Shown here one piece after another: positions 17,781 through 27,062 of a stretch of DNA of 64,000 bases; within the stretch, counting starts at the first letter, position 1; each line of letters starts with the position of its first letter. The stretch comes from an uncultured Litoreibacter sp. (GTDB lineage Bacteria; Pseudomonadota; Alphaproteobacteria; Rhodobacterales; Rhodobacteraceae), in contig NZ_CANMXB010000001.1 in NCBI RefSeq assembly GCF_947501785.1, positions 3,785,949-3,849,948 on the forward strand, in the 5' to 3' direction. Below the pieces are notes generated by a model. The model saw only the letters and a program-made list of their open reading frames with translations, did no database searches and was not told the origin of the DNA. The translations under genes and the position numbers were made by a program.

Positions 17781-18200
17781 TTACTTTCCGATGAAATGCA
17801 GCCGCAGCCGGCGCGCCCGACCAACTTCGCGATGTTCGAACACAAAGAGGCTCTGCACTTTTCCAAGTGCCAGCTGGCCATCTTCCACGGGCATCGAAAT
17901 CTGCGTCTGGGTCAACAAGGCCCGCAGGTGCGACGGCGCATTGTCGTCCTGATCCGGGGCATGGCGGTAATGGCCAGGCCGCTTCGGCACCAGCTCTTCA
18001 AAAAAGGCGACAATATCGGCTGCGACGTCGTCATCCGCGTTCGCCTGCACCAACAAAGATGCCCCTGTATGGGTGCACCAAATTGTCAGCAACCCGGAAC
18101 ACAGCTCGCGGCTGGTCACCTCGTCCTGTACTGTCTTGCTGATGTCGTGCAGCGACTTGCCTGCTACATCGACTGTCAGGTCGAAAAACGCCTGTTTCAT
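17781..18200 (-). CDS. YjbQ-family protein (secondary thiamine-phosphate synthase type)
   Basis: This 139-aa protein matches the whole UPF0047/YjbQ fold: DLTVDVAGKSLHDIS at the N-terminus, GLLTIWCTHTGASLLVQANA in the middle, PGHYRHAPDQDDNAPSHLRA with the conserved His/Asp cluster, and LALGKVQSLFVFEHRE near the end. YjbQ proteins show weak thiamine-phosphate synthase activity in E. coli, but their true role is unsettled. The gene stands alone. The flanking gap to kdgK (17492-17780) holds a CACGCC-TTC-GGCGTG hairpin near 17640 and nothing I recognise as coding. Confidence 0.88.
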   Translation of the reverse strand: MKQAFFDLTVDVAGKSLHDISKTVQDEVTSRELCSGLLTIWCTHTGASLLVQANADDDVAADIVAFFEELVPKRPGHYRHAPDQDDNAPSHLRALLTQTQISMPVEDGQLALGKVQSLFVFEHREVGRARRLRLHFIGK

Positions 18201-18466
18201 CTATTCGGGTTCTATTTTCATTGCGAAGAGCGCTCCTGCCGGTGAGGTCAACAAGTTAACTTGGCGTGGTCCTACACGTCCCACTCCAAACTTACTCACA
18301 TTGCTTACACGCGGACAACCAAGGCGGGTGGGTCGATTTGGTGGAACATTCGACGTCGCCAAAAGCGTTCAATCCCTGCAACGTGGCAAAACATGAGCCG
18401 TTTTGATGCATCACTGGGCTGCGTTCAGACCAAGGCGCCCCTTTTTCGGACGACGGCCAGCCGACC

Positions 18467-19387
18467 CTATTCAGCGTGCGATCTCTTTGGCGGGAGCGGC
18501 TCGGCAGGGATGAGGGCGTTTGCAGGCGTCCGCGTAGCCCAGACCGCGCCGGCAATGACCATGGCAAATCCCAGTAAGGTAAGCGCGCCAAGAGGCTCGC
18601 CCAAAGCGATAACGCCAATCAATACTGCGGCGACCGGGATGAAGAATGCCAAAAGCGAGGTCTGTGTCGCTCCGACCCGTTTTATCAGGGTGAACATCAG
18701 AATGACCGGCATCGCAGTGCTGACAATTGCAACTGCGATGGTGGCCAATATCGTGACCGGACCAGGGGCGGTAATCGCTGGGCTGCCATGCAGCAAGGTG
18801 AGCGGGATCAATATAGCGGTTGCTGCCAGCATCTGCCCCGCTGCCAGTTGAAACGGGTGCAGCGCGGTCTGGGTGCGGGCATAGATGTTTCCGGTCGCGT
18901 AGCTCAACGCGGCCACGAGCGTGGCGGCTGCCCCCATGGCTTGCCCCCCAAATTGAAACAGGTGTTCGACCCCGATGGCCGTCACCACACCGGCAAACGC
19001 GACAGCAACCCCAACCATGCGTTTTGCTGGTAAGCGGGCTTCATCGACGAAAATCGGGGCCAGGATGATGGTGAATATCGGGATCGTGGCAAACAATATG
19101 CCGCCGAGGCTGCTGTTAATATGCGCCTGCCCCCAGGCAATGGCAAAATAGGGCAGGGCGGCGGACAAAACACCCAGAACCAAAAGCGGTCGCCACCCCG
19201 CCCCGAACGGAGGAAACCGCCGCCCGGTGGCAAACAGAAAACCCAGCAGGATGAGCGAGGCGATCGTCACCCGAGCCAGGGCGATGTACATCGGCGGCAC
19301 CTCCGCAACCGCGACGTTGATCAATGGAAAGGAAGACCCAAACAGCATCGCGGTCAGAACGAGCAGAGCCCAGTTTTTCAGTGTCAT
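18467..19387 (-). CDS. EamA/DMT-family membrane transporter
   Basis: This 306-aa protein has about ten hydrophobic helices in two EamA repeats (for example LLVLTAMLFGSSFPLINVAV at the start, ALAGVVTAIGVE in the middle, ALIGVIALGEPLGALTLLGF near the end). DMT proteins export metabolites across the inner membrane. The start codon overlaps the alkylsulfatase stop (ATGA, 19384-19387), so the two form an operon; a role in moving organosulfur compounds or products of their breakdown is plausible but inferred only from position. Confidence 0.85.
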   Translation of the reverse strand: MTLKNWALLVLTAMLFGSSFPLINVAVAEVPPMYIALARVTIASLILLGFLFATGRRFPPFGAGWRPLLVLGVLSAALPYFAIAWGQAHINSSLGGILFATIPIFTIILAPIFVDEARLPAKRMVGVAVAFAGVVTAIGVEHLFQFGGQAMGAAATLVAALSYATGNIYARTQTALHPFQLAAGQMLAATAILIPLTLLHGSPAITAPGPVTILATIAVAIVSTAMPVILMFTLIKRVGATQTSLLAFFIPVAAVLIGVIALGEPLGALTLLGFAMVIAGAVWATRTPANALIPAEPLPPKRSHAE

Positions 19388-21345
19388 TGGATTTGCTTTC
19401 GCTCTTGCCCGGTCACGGCGGGCATTGGCGGATGCGCGCGTTTGGTCATTTCGGAATAGGTGGTGAAACCGAACGGGTCGGTGAATTGCGCGATGCTGCG
19501 CAGCCGGTCCGCGGCGTGCTCCTTCGCAAGGGTCACGCCGGAGGTCGGGCCGAATGCGTGTTCGGCGGCGACAGACATTTGCAGCGCCAGGCTGTTGTCG
19601 CCAGCCGCAATCATCCGCTTCAGGCCGCGAATGGCCTGGGCCTCGCTCAGGTTGAAATACTCCGACAGCATCCGGGCGCGTTCAGCGGTGGTGATGACGT
19701 CCAATCCTTCGGGGGCCTGCCCGGTGCGGTCCTCGCGCCAAATGCCCGCCATCTCGGCGGCGACCCGCGAAATGACGTTATCGCGCGCGGCAACGTATCC
19801 CATGGTGACATCAGGGTGATCCAAAAGCGCCGGGGGGATCAGGTTCAGCCTGATGATGTCCTTGGCGGAATACCCGCGACGGACATAGAATTGGGTGGCG
19901 CTGACCAGCCATTCATGCAGCCCCTTGTAGGCGCGCAAGTTCTGCGGTCCATAGAGGAAGGTCAGCGGGTGGTGGCCGTGCAGGATATGTTTGGCCCCGA
20001 GATACAGAACCGCGTCCATTGCCTGCGGCGCCGTTGAGGCAAAGCCTTCGTTTACCCATGGCTCGCCATACCAAGGCATCACCACATCTCCGACGAACAC
20101 GCAGCTCAGCTTGGGAATATGGATCAGCATGGCGTCTTCGGTTTCGCCGCCGGTGACCGGCAGCAGCGACATGTCGGTGCCGCCGACATTTACGACCATT
20201 GGGTCGCTGACCGGGTGTGTGGGGGCGTAGCTTTTGACCCAGGCATGGTCGAAATCAGCGCCACGGAAGAATTGGTAGCTGTGCTCGCGCATCACGCGAT
20301 CCTGCACGCTGGCAAAGTTGGACCGCCCGTAAATGTCAATTTCGGGGTTGTGGCGTTGCAGGTAGCTGTGCCCGCCAATGTGGTCCCAGTGGGAATGGGT
20401 GATGAAGGCGGTCGAGATATTAGGCAGGCCAGGATATGTGGCAAGCAGGAACTCATGGGCGGCCTGCAAAGAATGGGGTTGGGTGCCCGCGTCAATGGCG
20501 ATCAGATGCGCGCCGTCATCTGACAAGACGAAGTAGACGTCCGAAAAGCCAAACCCGTACAGGGCGAAGATCCGGCCGCTGATGACTTCGTCGATCACCG
20601 GGCGCGGGGCCATCGTTGTGCCGTCCGGGCCGGTCGCAAACCACCCCATCAGCGGCGCATGTGGTTGGGGGCCGTCGTATCCACTGAGCTGCATCCACGC
20701 CGTAGCGGCGTCCGCATTGCCGGTCTTGGCTTCCAGGTTGGACAGTTGCCGGTAAACTTCGCGATAGAAGCCGAAGGTGGGTTCGGTGTCGGGGCGGTCG
20801 ACAAGCCAGGTCAGGTGCTGCTTGGCCTCCGTTTTCTTGAAAAAGAACCACGGCACCTGTGCGTAGACCATGCCAGCAGCCCAATGGGGGATCGGGTGGC
20901 TGCCTCCGGTGCGCCGCAAGGCCGTTTCGATCAGCTCGAAGCTCTCCTTGACCCAGCCAATGCGGCGGCTCAGGGGGACGGCATCTGCATGGGTGGCCCG
21001 CAAAACACCAAGCGCGGATTCGTAGACCGCACGCAGCTCGGGCGCCATGCCGTGGCCATATTGGGTAAGAATTCCGGCGAATAGCGCGATGCCGTGGTTT
21101 TGCTGATTGGCCATCATGTAGAGGTTCATCGTCTGAAGAATGACCCGCGGGTCGTCGATCGTGCCGTAGGACATGATCACTTCGTACTGATGCAGCATGG
21201 ACTGAAAGCTGCGCTTTTCGGTCGTGGGCAAAGCAGACTGAAACCCGTCCTGCCAGTCCAGGGATGCGCCAAATTTGAGGTCCTTCACCCGTGCTTGCGG
21301 TTGCAACGTCCTGCCCGCTGTTTCGAATTCCAGGTGCTGGTTCAT
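19384..21345 (-). CDS. Linear primary alkylsulfatase (metallo-beta-lactamase type)
   Basis: This 653-aa protein carries the binuclear-zinc motif THSHWDHIGGH (about residues 325-335), preceded by a DVYFVLSDDGAHLIAIDAGT strand and followed by FVGDVVMPWYGEPWVNEG and HGHHPLTFLYGPQNLRAYKG. This is the SdsA1/Bds1 alkylsulfatase layout: MBL core, helical dimerisation domain and a C-terminal SCP2-like region. The enzymes hydrolyse alkyl sulfates such as SDS to alcohol and sulfate. No signal peptide is visible, so it is probably cytoplasmic, unlike some family members. It is divergent from the TetR gene at 21461 and overlaps the EamA gene. Confidence 0.9.
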   Translation of the reverse strand: MNQHLEFETAGRTLQPQARVKDLKFGASLDWQDGFQSALPTTEKRSFQSMLHQYEVIMSYGTIDDPRVILQTMNLYMMANQQNHGIALFAGILTQYGHGMAPELRAVYESALGVLRATHADAVPLSRRIGWVKESFELIETALRRTGGSHPIPHWAAGMVYAQVPWFFFKKTEAKQHLTWLVDRPDTEPTFGFYREVYRQLSNLEAKTGNADAATAWMQLSGYDGPQPHAPLMGWFATGPDGTTMAPRPVIDEVISGRIFALYGFGFSDVYFVLSDDGAHLIAIDAGTQPHSLQAAHEFLLATYPGLPNISTAFITHSHWDHIGGHSYLQRHNPEIDIYGRSNFASVQDRVMREHSYQFFRGADFDHAWVKSYAPTHPVSDPMVVNVGGTDMSLLPVTGGETEDAMLIHIPKLSCVFVGDVVMPWYGEPWVNEGFASTAPQAMDAVLYLGAKHILHGHHPLTFLYGPQNLRAYKGLHEWLVSATQFYVRRGYSAKDIIRLNLIPPALLDHPDVTMGYVAARDNVISRVAAEMAGIWREDRTGQAPEGLDVITTAERARMLSEYFNLSEAQAIRGLKRMIAAGDNSLALQMSVAAEHAFGPTSGVTLAKEHAADRLRSIAQFTDPFGFTTYSEMTKRAHPPMPAVTGQERKQIQ

Positions 21346-21393
21346 GGTCCAATCTCCGATTTGGCGGGTGCGCGTTCGCTGCCGATCTTCATT

Positions 21394-21441
21394 TAGATGA
21401 TTCTTGTCATCTATACATTTAGATGATAGTGATAATCTAAA
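21394..21441. promoter_or_regulatory. Tandem inverted-repeat operators between alkylsulfatase and tetR
   Basis: Two inverted repeats lie in the divergent gap: TAGATGA-6-TCATCTA (21394-21413) and TTTAGAT-10-ATCTAAA (21418-21441). Both include the word TAGATGAT, and the region is AT-rich against a GC-rich background. This fits autoregulated TetR control of both the regulator and the alkylsulfatase-EamA operon. It is inferred from symmetry and position only. Confidence 0.6.
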
Positions 21442-21460
21442 CTGTCAAGAGGGCACCAAG

Positions 21461-22099
21461 ATGCCGAGAACATCCAAAACCGAGAAGGCAAAGACCCATG
21501 CTCTTCTTCTTTCGGTTGCCGCCGACCAACTGCGGCGACGCGGGTTTTCAGGCCTGAACGTGTCGGAGGTCATGAAGGCGGCAGGGCTCACCCATGGCGG
21601 GTTCTACCGCCATTTCAAAAGCAAAGAGGATCTGGCCATTGCCGCCACCCGTCGCGCATTCTCTTTTTTCGTCAAAGAGTTGGAGCAAGATCTGGCAGCT
21701 CATCCGCCCCATGTCGCGTTGAATTCTTTTGTGGATCGGTACCTGAGCACGGAGCATTTGAACGACATATCAAAAGGGTGCCCCGTCGCCGCACTCGGCG
21801 CGGACATGGCCCGGTGTTCGGCGGCTGAGCGGGTCGAGTTGGAACAAGGGACTGATCGGCTGGCGGAGGTGCTGGATGCCGGTTTGACAGAGGATCAGCG
21901 GCAGGCGGGCATATCCGGGTCCACTCTGATCGCAGTCCTGTCGGGCGCGATTAACGTGGCGCGTTTGCAGCCTGACCCTGAGCGCCAGACCGAAATTCTT
22001 GCTGCCGCAAGAAATGTCCTGCCGTCTTTCGGTGACGCTGCAGACGGTCAGTTCGGACACACATTTCCTCCGGCGGCCCAACATGGCAACAAATCTTAG
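21461..22099 (+). CDS. TetR-family regulator, probable repressor of the alkylsulfatase operon
   Basis: This 212-aa protein has an N-terminal TetR helix-turn-helix (about residues 12-58): LLLSVAADQLRRRGFSGLNV, then KAAGLTHGGFYRHFKSKEDL. The C-terminal helical domain is of the type with CPVAALGADMAR, seen in regulators of electrophile or xenobiotic response genes. The ATG at 21461 is chosen because GAGGG lies just upstream and the operator repeats end 19 bases before it. Its divergent position implies control of the alkylsulfatase-EamA operon. Confidence 0.88.
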   Translation: MPRTSKTEKAKTHALLLSVAADQLRRRGFSGLNVSEVMKAAGLTHGGFYRHFKSKEDLAIAATRRAFSFFVKELEQDLAAHPPHVALNSFVDRYLSTEHLNDISKGCPVAALGADMARCSAAERVELEQGTDRLAEVLDAGLTEDQRQAGISGSTLIAVLSGAINVARLQPDPERQTEILAAARNVLPSFGDAADGQFGHTFPPAAQHGNKS

Positions 22100-22237
22100 C
22101 CTTGCTGTTCGCAAGACGTCTGCCTATCAATGAAATACTATAAGCTTAGTAGGTGTGCGCGCGCCTTCCGGGCCTGGTCCTGCTGTGGCCGTTGCGCCGC
22201 CATCTGGCAGGCGGTTTTCTGATAGGTGGGTCGGACA

Positions 22238-22855
22238 ATGAGACATTTCAAACATACTCTGGTCTGTGCGATCACGGCTCTGATGGTGGCACCACTATTT
22301 GGGCAAGACGTCGTGACGTTGTCGATCAGGGATGTGATCGAACGGCAAGCCCTGCTGTTCCCTGCGGACGGCGATACTGGCGTCCTGCTCGCCCATCAAT
22401 CTGGCAAAGACGCGCAAAGCTGGACCGGCTTTGCACAACGTCTGCAGTACGAAGGTTACGCGTCAATCGCACTTGAATCGATCTCGACAGAGGATGTCAT
22501 GAGCGGAGTAGAACACCTCCGACAGGCCGGTAAGACGCGCATTGCGTTGATCGGCGGCAGCATAGGCGGTGGTGGGATTCAAAGCGCCGTGTCAAAGGGC
22601 GTGCCCTCTGAGGTGGTTCTCGTTGTCCTGCTGGGCACCGCAAGCGGCAACATGGCTGAAGCAAATTCCATCGAAAAGCTTTTCGTGATCACCGAAAACG
22701 ACTTTTTCAGCGCGCAAACCTATTCGAGCTACGACAAGGCCGCCGATCCAAAAGACCTGGTGGTCTACCCGGGCAAGGCACATGGGCAGGAGATGTTTGA
22801 TGAACCCTATGGCCCCCAGCTTGTCGATCTGATCCTGAGAGCCTTGGCAAATTAG
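22238..22855 (+). CDS. Small exported alpha/beta-hydrolase-like protein
   Basis: This 205-aa protein begins with a likely signal peptide (hydrophobic core about residues 7-20, ending near FGQ), followed by ALLFPADGDTGVLLAHQSGK, the strand and oxyanion region of alpha/beta hydrolases, a nucleophile elbow IGGSIGGGG (about residues 109-117), an acid-strand ITENDFF and a late VYPGKAHGQEMF that supplies the catalytic His. Ser, Asp and His are all present. The lid is absent, as in dienelactone-hydrolase-like proteins. The substrate is unknown. A GTG four codons upstream is an alternative start. Confidence 0.7.
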   Translation: MRHFKHTLVCAITALMVAPLFGQDVVTLSIRDVIERQALLFPADGDTGVLLAHQSGKDAQSWTGFAQRLQYEGYASIALESISTEDVMSGVEHLRQAGKTRIALIGGSIGGGGIQSAVSKGVPSEVVLVVLLGTASGNMAEANSIEKLFVITENDFFSAQTYSSYDKAADPKDLVVYPGKAHGQEMFDEPYGPQLVDLILRALAN

Positions 22856-22951
22856 CCCGCCACGATTGTGGGCTGCTCGGGAATTGACCGAATAAGGCCC
22901 CGGCAGAGTTCTTGACGATTCAATTGGCATCGCCTAAGCCAATTTCCGAGC

Positions 22952-23025
22952 GCGGGCGTTGTGTAATGGTAAGACCTCAGCCTTCCAAGCTGATGATACG
23001 GGTTCGATTCCCGTCGCCCGCTCCA
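22952..23025 (+). tRNA. tRNA-Gly (anticodon TCC)
   Basis: This 74-nt cloverleaf has acceptor stem GCGGGCG/CGCCCGC, anticodon loop CTTCCAA with anticodon TCC, a T-arm with GGTTCGATTCC, and an encoded CCA end at 23023-23025. It stands between the hydrolase and puuD genes. Confidence 0.96.
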
Positions 23026-23262
23026 ACCTTTCTTCCGGACATTTTTGGTGGATTTTGAGGGCGCGTCGTCTTGTAGGCCCTTGATAGGCCATCCATTTTT
23101 TGTCAGCTGTAGAGGTGCTCCAGCCTCTTTGTCGGGCAGGGCAGCCGCATCCCCGTTCTCAGCCTCGCGCTCCGGGTTTGGGTGTTCTCTCTTGCGGTCC
23201 GCAGTTCTGGGCAGATAATGCGCAGCGTGGGCCTGCGGGCCCGTTGGACAAGGACGCAATCA

Positions 23263-24525
23263 ATGTATGATCTGGCTATTATGTGGGACTGGCTGTCATT
23301 CGCCGTCCGCTGGCTGCATGTCATCACCGCCATGGCGTGGATCGGGGCGTCCTTCTTCTTCATCGCGCTGGATTTGGGGTTGAAGAAGGCGCCCAACATG
23401 CCCGCAGGCGCGTCAGGCGAGGAATGGCAGGTCCATGGCGGCGGGTTCTACCACATCCAGAAATATCTGGTCGCCCCGGAAAACATGCCCGAGCATCTGA
23501 TCTGGCACAAATGGCAAAGCTACATGACCTGGGTGTCCGGCGCGGCTTTGCTGATGATCGTCTATTGGGCCGGGGCGGAGCTGTTCCTGATCGACCCCGC
23601 GAAAGCCGATCTGGCAGTATGGCAGGCGATTGCTATTTCAGCGGGCTCTTTGACGGTCGGCTGGATCCTCTATGACGTCCTTTGCAAATCCAAGTTGGGG
23701 GAGGCGCCAACCTTCCTGATGGTGCTGCTTTTCGTAATCCTTGTTGCCATGTCATGGGGCTATAACGAGACTTTCACGGGCCGCGCGGCGCTGCTGCATT
23801 TGGGCGCCTTCACCGCGACCATCATGACCGCCAACGTGTTTTTCATCATCATGCCGAACCAGCGTATCGTGGTCGCAGACCTCAAGGCGGGGCGCACGCC
23901 GGACGCCAAATACGGCAAGATTGCCAAGCTGCGCTCCACCCATAACAACTACCTGACCCTGCCGGTGATCTTCCTGATGCTGTCCAACCACTACCCGCTG
24001 TCCTTTGGCACGGAATACGCGTGGATCATCGCGTCGCTGATCTTTTTGACCGGCGTCACCATCCGGCATTATTTCAACACGATGCACGCGACCGGGAAGG
24101 GGCCAAACTGGACGTGGGGGGTCACCGTGATCCTGTTCATCCTGATCGCGTGGCTGTCGACCGCCAACACGTGGGACGAAGATTATGAAACGGCGGAAGC
24201 CGCTCCGCTGACCGCCTATGAGCAAAGCTTCGCAAGCGCGGATGGGTTCGAGGACGTACATGACATCGTGCTGGGCCGCTGCTCCATGTGCCACGCGCGG
24301 GAGCCGGTCTGGGACGGCATCCGCTGGGCCCCAAAAGGCGTGTTCCTTGAAACCGAAGGCGACATCGCCCGCGCCGCGCGCGAGATTTACCTGCAGGCGG
24401 GGGTGAGCCACGCCATGCCACCAGCAAACATCACCGAATTGCCGCGCGAGGACCGGGCCAAGATCGTGCGCTGGTTCCGTGGGGCCGGGGCCACGTCCCA
24501 AGCACAAGTTTCGCCCAACTCGTAA
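23263..24525 (+). CDS. puuD: Urate hydroxylase PuuD (membrane protein with C-terminal cytochrome c)
   Basis: This 420-aa protein has an N-terminal DUF989-type membrane domain of about eight helices (first: WDWLSFAVRWLHVITAMAWI, then GASFFFIALD) and a C-terminal soluble domain with one heme-c motif CSMCH (about residue 341) and a distal Met in SHAMPPAN. PuuD oxidises urate to 5-hydroxyisourate and passes electrons to the respiratory chain, replacing soluble uricase in many alphaproteobacteria. The ATG at 23263 fits the first helix; the open frame extends upstream without homology. Other purine-degradation genes are not in this window. Confidence 0.9.
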   Translation: MYDLAIMWDWLSFAVRWLHVITAMAWIGASFFFIALDLGLKKAPNMPAGASGEEWQVHGGGFYHIQKYLVAPENMPEHLIWHKWQSYMTWVSGAALLMIVYWAGAELFLIDPAKADLAVWQAIAISAGSLTVGWILYDVLCKSKLGEAPTFLMVLLFVILVAMSWGYNETFTGRAALLHLGAFTATIMTANVFFIIMPNQRIVVADLKAGRTPDAKYGKIAKLRSTHNNYLTLPVIFLMLSNHYPLSFGTEYAWIIASLIFLTGVTIRHYFNTMHATGKGPNWTWGVTVILFILIAWLSTANTWDEDYETAEAAPLTAYEQSFASADGFEDVHDIVLGRCSMCHAREPVWDGIRWAPKGVFLETEGDIARAAREIYLQAGVSHAMPPANITELPREDRAKIVRWFRGAGATSQAQVSPNS

Positions 24526-24612
24526 CACCACTGGCGCAGCTGTGACCTCTCGCCGCTTGCGGGCGGGGGCGGGCTTGGCTAATGCGGTGCGCAGTATTTG
24601 TTCGAGGGATGT

Positions 24613-26400
24613 ATGGCAGATCCAAAAGGCAGCGAGGCGGAGCGCGCATCATCGCGCAAAATCGGCATTCTTGCCGCGTTGTGGCCGTTCATGCGCCCTT
24701 ATAGGGGGCTGGCCGTAGCGGCCATTCTGGCGCTGACCCTGACGGCGGTTGTGTCGCTAATCCTGCCGCTGGCCGTGCGCCGCGTGGTCGACGGGTTCGG
24801 GACAGAGGAAGCCGCGCTTCTGGACCAGTATTTCGGGGCCGCCGTCGGCATCGCGGCGCTCTTGGCCATTGGCACAGGCCTGCGCTACTACCTTGTCACC
24901 CGTTTGGGTGAACGCGTCGTGGCCGACATCCGCAAGGAAGTGTTCGACCGCACCATTGGCATGTCGCCGGCCTTCTTTGAACGTATCATGACAGGCGAGG
25001 TTCTCAGCCGCATCACCACCGACACCACGTTGCTTTTGTCGGTCATCGGGTCGTCGGCCTCTATCGCGCTGCGCAACCTGCTGATCCTTGTGGGCGGGCT
25101 GATCTTGATGCTGGCAACCTCGCTTAAGCTGACTGGCATGGTGCTGCTGATCGTGCCTGCCGTGATCATCCCGATCATCCTTCTGGGTCGCCGTGTGCGT
25201 AACCTCAGCCGCGAAAATCAGGACCATATTGCCGCGTCTTCCGGCAACGCGTCAGAGGCGCTTTTGTCGGTGCAAACCGTGCAGGCCTTCACGCATGAAG
25301 CCCCCTCCAAACGGCTGTTTTCCGACCTGACCGAACGGTCATTTGACGCCGCGCGCAAACGCATCGGCGTCCGCGCCATCATGACCGTGATCGTCATCTT
25401 CCTCGTGTTCATCGGCATCGTCGGTGTGCTCTGGATCGGCGCGCGCGACGTGCGCGGCGGGGTGATGACAGCGGGCGAGCTGGTGCAGTTCCTGATCTAC
25501 GCCATCATGGTCGCAGGCGGCGTCGCCGCCCTGTCCGAGATCTGGGGCGAGGTGCAGCGCGCCGCCGGTGCCACGGAGCGTTTGGTTGAGCTGCTAACCA
25601 CTGAAGACAGTGTTCTGGACACAGCAACGCCCCAAGTGATGCCAAAGGTCGAGGGCCGCGTGGCCTTTGACAACGTGACCTTCCATTACCCCGCGCGCCC
25701 CTCTGTGGCGGCGCTGGATCAGGTCTCGCTTGAGGTGGCGCCCGGCGAAACTGTCGCGCTTGTTGGCCCGTCCGGGGCCGGTAAAACGACCATTATTCAG
25801 CTGCTTTTGCGGTTCTATGATCCCGACAGCGGCACCATCTCCATTGATGGGCAGCCGCTGACCTCGGTCGCGCGCGACGACTTCCGCAAATACATCGCTT
25901 TGGTGCCGCAGGACCCGGTGATCTTCGCTGCGTCGGCCATGGACAACATCCGCTTTGGCCGCCCCGATGCGACCGATGCCGAGGTGCAGGAGGCCGCGAT
26001 TGCCGCAGCAGCGCATGGCTTCCTCAGCGACCTGCCGGAGGGCTACGACACCTATGTGGGCGAGCGCGGCGTGATGCTGTCTGGCGGACAAAAGCAACGC
26101 ATCGCCATTGCCCGCGCCATCCTGCGCGACGCGCCTATTTTGCTGCTGGACGAGGCGACCTCAGCATTGGACGCCGAAAGCGAGGCGGCGGTGCAGGGCG
26201 CGGTCGAAAAGTTGAGCGCGGGCCGCACCACCTTGGTGGTGGCGCACCGTTTGGCGACCGTGAAAAAAGCCGACCGCATCGTGGTGTTTGAGGGCGGCAA
26301 GATCGTCGCCACCGGGACCCATGACAGCCTCGTATCAGAGGGCGGCCTGTACGCCCGTCTGGCGCAGTTGCAGTTCACCGCTGGCATGGCGGCGGAGTAA
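24613..26400 (+). CDS. ABC exporter half-transporter (MsbA-like permease-ATPase fusion)
   Basis: This 595-aa protein has six hydrophobic helices in residues 30-310, then an ATPase domain with Walker A GPSGAGKTT (about 386), Q-loop YIALVPQDPVIF, signature LSGGQKQR (about 489), Walker B ILLLDEATSALD and an H-loop AHRLAT. This is the type IV exporter fold that works as a homodimer or heterodimer on lipids, drugs or peptides. The ATG at 24613, preceded by GAGGGATGT, is preferred to the TTG at 24598. No partner gene indicates the substrate. Confidence 0.92.
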   Translation: MADPKGSEAERASSRKIGILAALWPFMRPYRGLAVAAILALTLTAVVSLILPLAVRRVVDGFGTEEAALLDQYFGAAVGIAALLAIGTGLRYYLVTRLGERVVADIRKEVFDRTIGMSPAFFERIMTGEVLSRITTDTTLLLSVIGSSASIALRNLLILVGGLILMLATSLKLTGMVLLIVPAVIIPIILLGRRVRNLSRENQDHIAASSGNASEALLSVQTVQAFTHEAPSKRLFSDLTERSFDAARKRIGVRAIMTVIVIFLVFIGIVGVLWIGARDVRGGVMTAGELVQFLIYAIMVAGGVAALSEIWGEVQRAAGATERLVELLTTEDSVLDTATPQVMPKVEGRVAFDNVTFHYPARPSVAALDQVSLEVAPGETVALVGPSGAGKTTIIQLLLRFYDPDSGTISIDGQPLTSVARDDFRKYIALVPQDPVIFAASAMDNIRFGRPDATDAEVQEAAIAAAAHGFLSDLPEGYDTYVGERGVMLSGGQKQRIAIARAILRDAPILLLDEATSALDAESEAAVQGAVEKLSAGRTTLVVAHRLATVKKADRIVVFEGGKIVATGTHDSLVSEGGLYARLAQLQFTAGMAAE

Positions 26401-26468
26401 TTCCCCTTGCCAATCGCCGTCGGGCTTTGCATCGTCGCCCCAACAATAACCCAAGGGGAGAGACGAAC

Positions 26469-26909
26469 ATGGGACTGTGGAGCTTTGTAAAAGACGCGGG
26501 CAAATCGCTGTTTGGCAGCGACGCCGAGGCGGCTGAGCCGGAACCCGAAGCGCTGAAGGCGGAGATCGAAAGCCTCGGGCTGGACGCGCAAGACGTCGAG
26601 ATCGAAACCGAAGGCGACAAGGTCAAGATCAAGGGCAAGACGCTGACGCAGGAGCTGCGCGAGAAGGTCATTCTGGCGGTGGGCAACGTTACCGGCGTGG
26701 CCAGCGTCGAGGACGAGCTGGAAGCCGGCGACGGCGGCGGCGAGCCGACCTTCCACACAGTCGAGAAGGGCGACACGCTTTGGGCGATCTCGGCCAAGAC
26801 GCTTGGCAACGGCGCGCATTACGAAAAGATTTTCGAGGCCAACAAGCCGATGCTGACCCATCCAGACAAAATCTACCCGGGCCAGGTGCTGCGCATCCCG
26901 CAGGCTTAA
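26469..26909 (+). CDS. BON-LysM protein (YgaU/LysM family)
   Basis: This 146-aa protein has a BON domain (about residues 45-85; KVKIKGKTLTQELREKVILA, NVTGVASVEDEL) and a C-terminal LysM domain (about 95-145; HTVEKGDTLWAISAKTLGNG, IYPGQVLRIPQA). The N-terminus MGLWSFVKDAGKSLFG is the usual start of the family. Such proteins bind peptidoglycan or potassium (the E. coli homologue Kbp) and are cytoplasmic or periplasmic. The gene has its own GGGGAGAG ribosome binding site and is closed by a strong terminator at 26932. Confidence 0.92.
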   Translation: MGLWSFVKDAGKSLFGSDAEAAEPEPEALKAEIESLGLDAQDVEIETEGDKVKIKGKTLTQELREKVILAVGNVTGVASVEDELEAGDGGGEPTFHTVEKGDTLWAISAKTLGNGAHYEKIFEANKPMLTHPDKIYPGQVLRIPQA

Positions 26910-26931
26910 GGCACAGCAAATAGACCGGGGA

Positions 26932-26955
26932 AGGGCGCCAATTGGCGCCCTTTTT
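26932..26955 (+). terminator. Rho-independent terminator after the BON-LysM gene
   Basis: A perfect inverted repeat GGGCGCC-AATT-GGCGCCC (with an extra A-T pair) is followed directly by five T residues, 22 bases after the LysM stop codon. It is oriented to end rightward transcription. Confidence 0.92.
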
Positions 26956-27062
26956 CGTGGTTGAGGCAAATTTGCGTAGCGTCAGACTTGCGCGGGCGCG
27001 CGTTTGCGCACATCTTTTTACGTAAGGGACAAAGGTCGGCAAACGACCACAGGGAGGAATAC

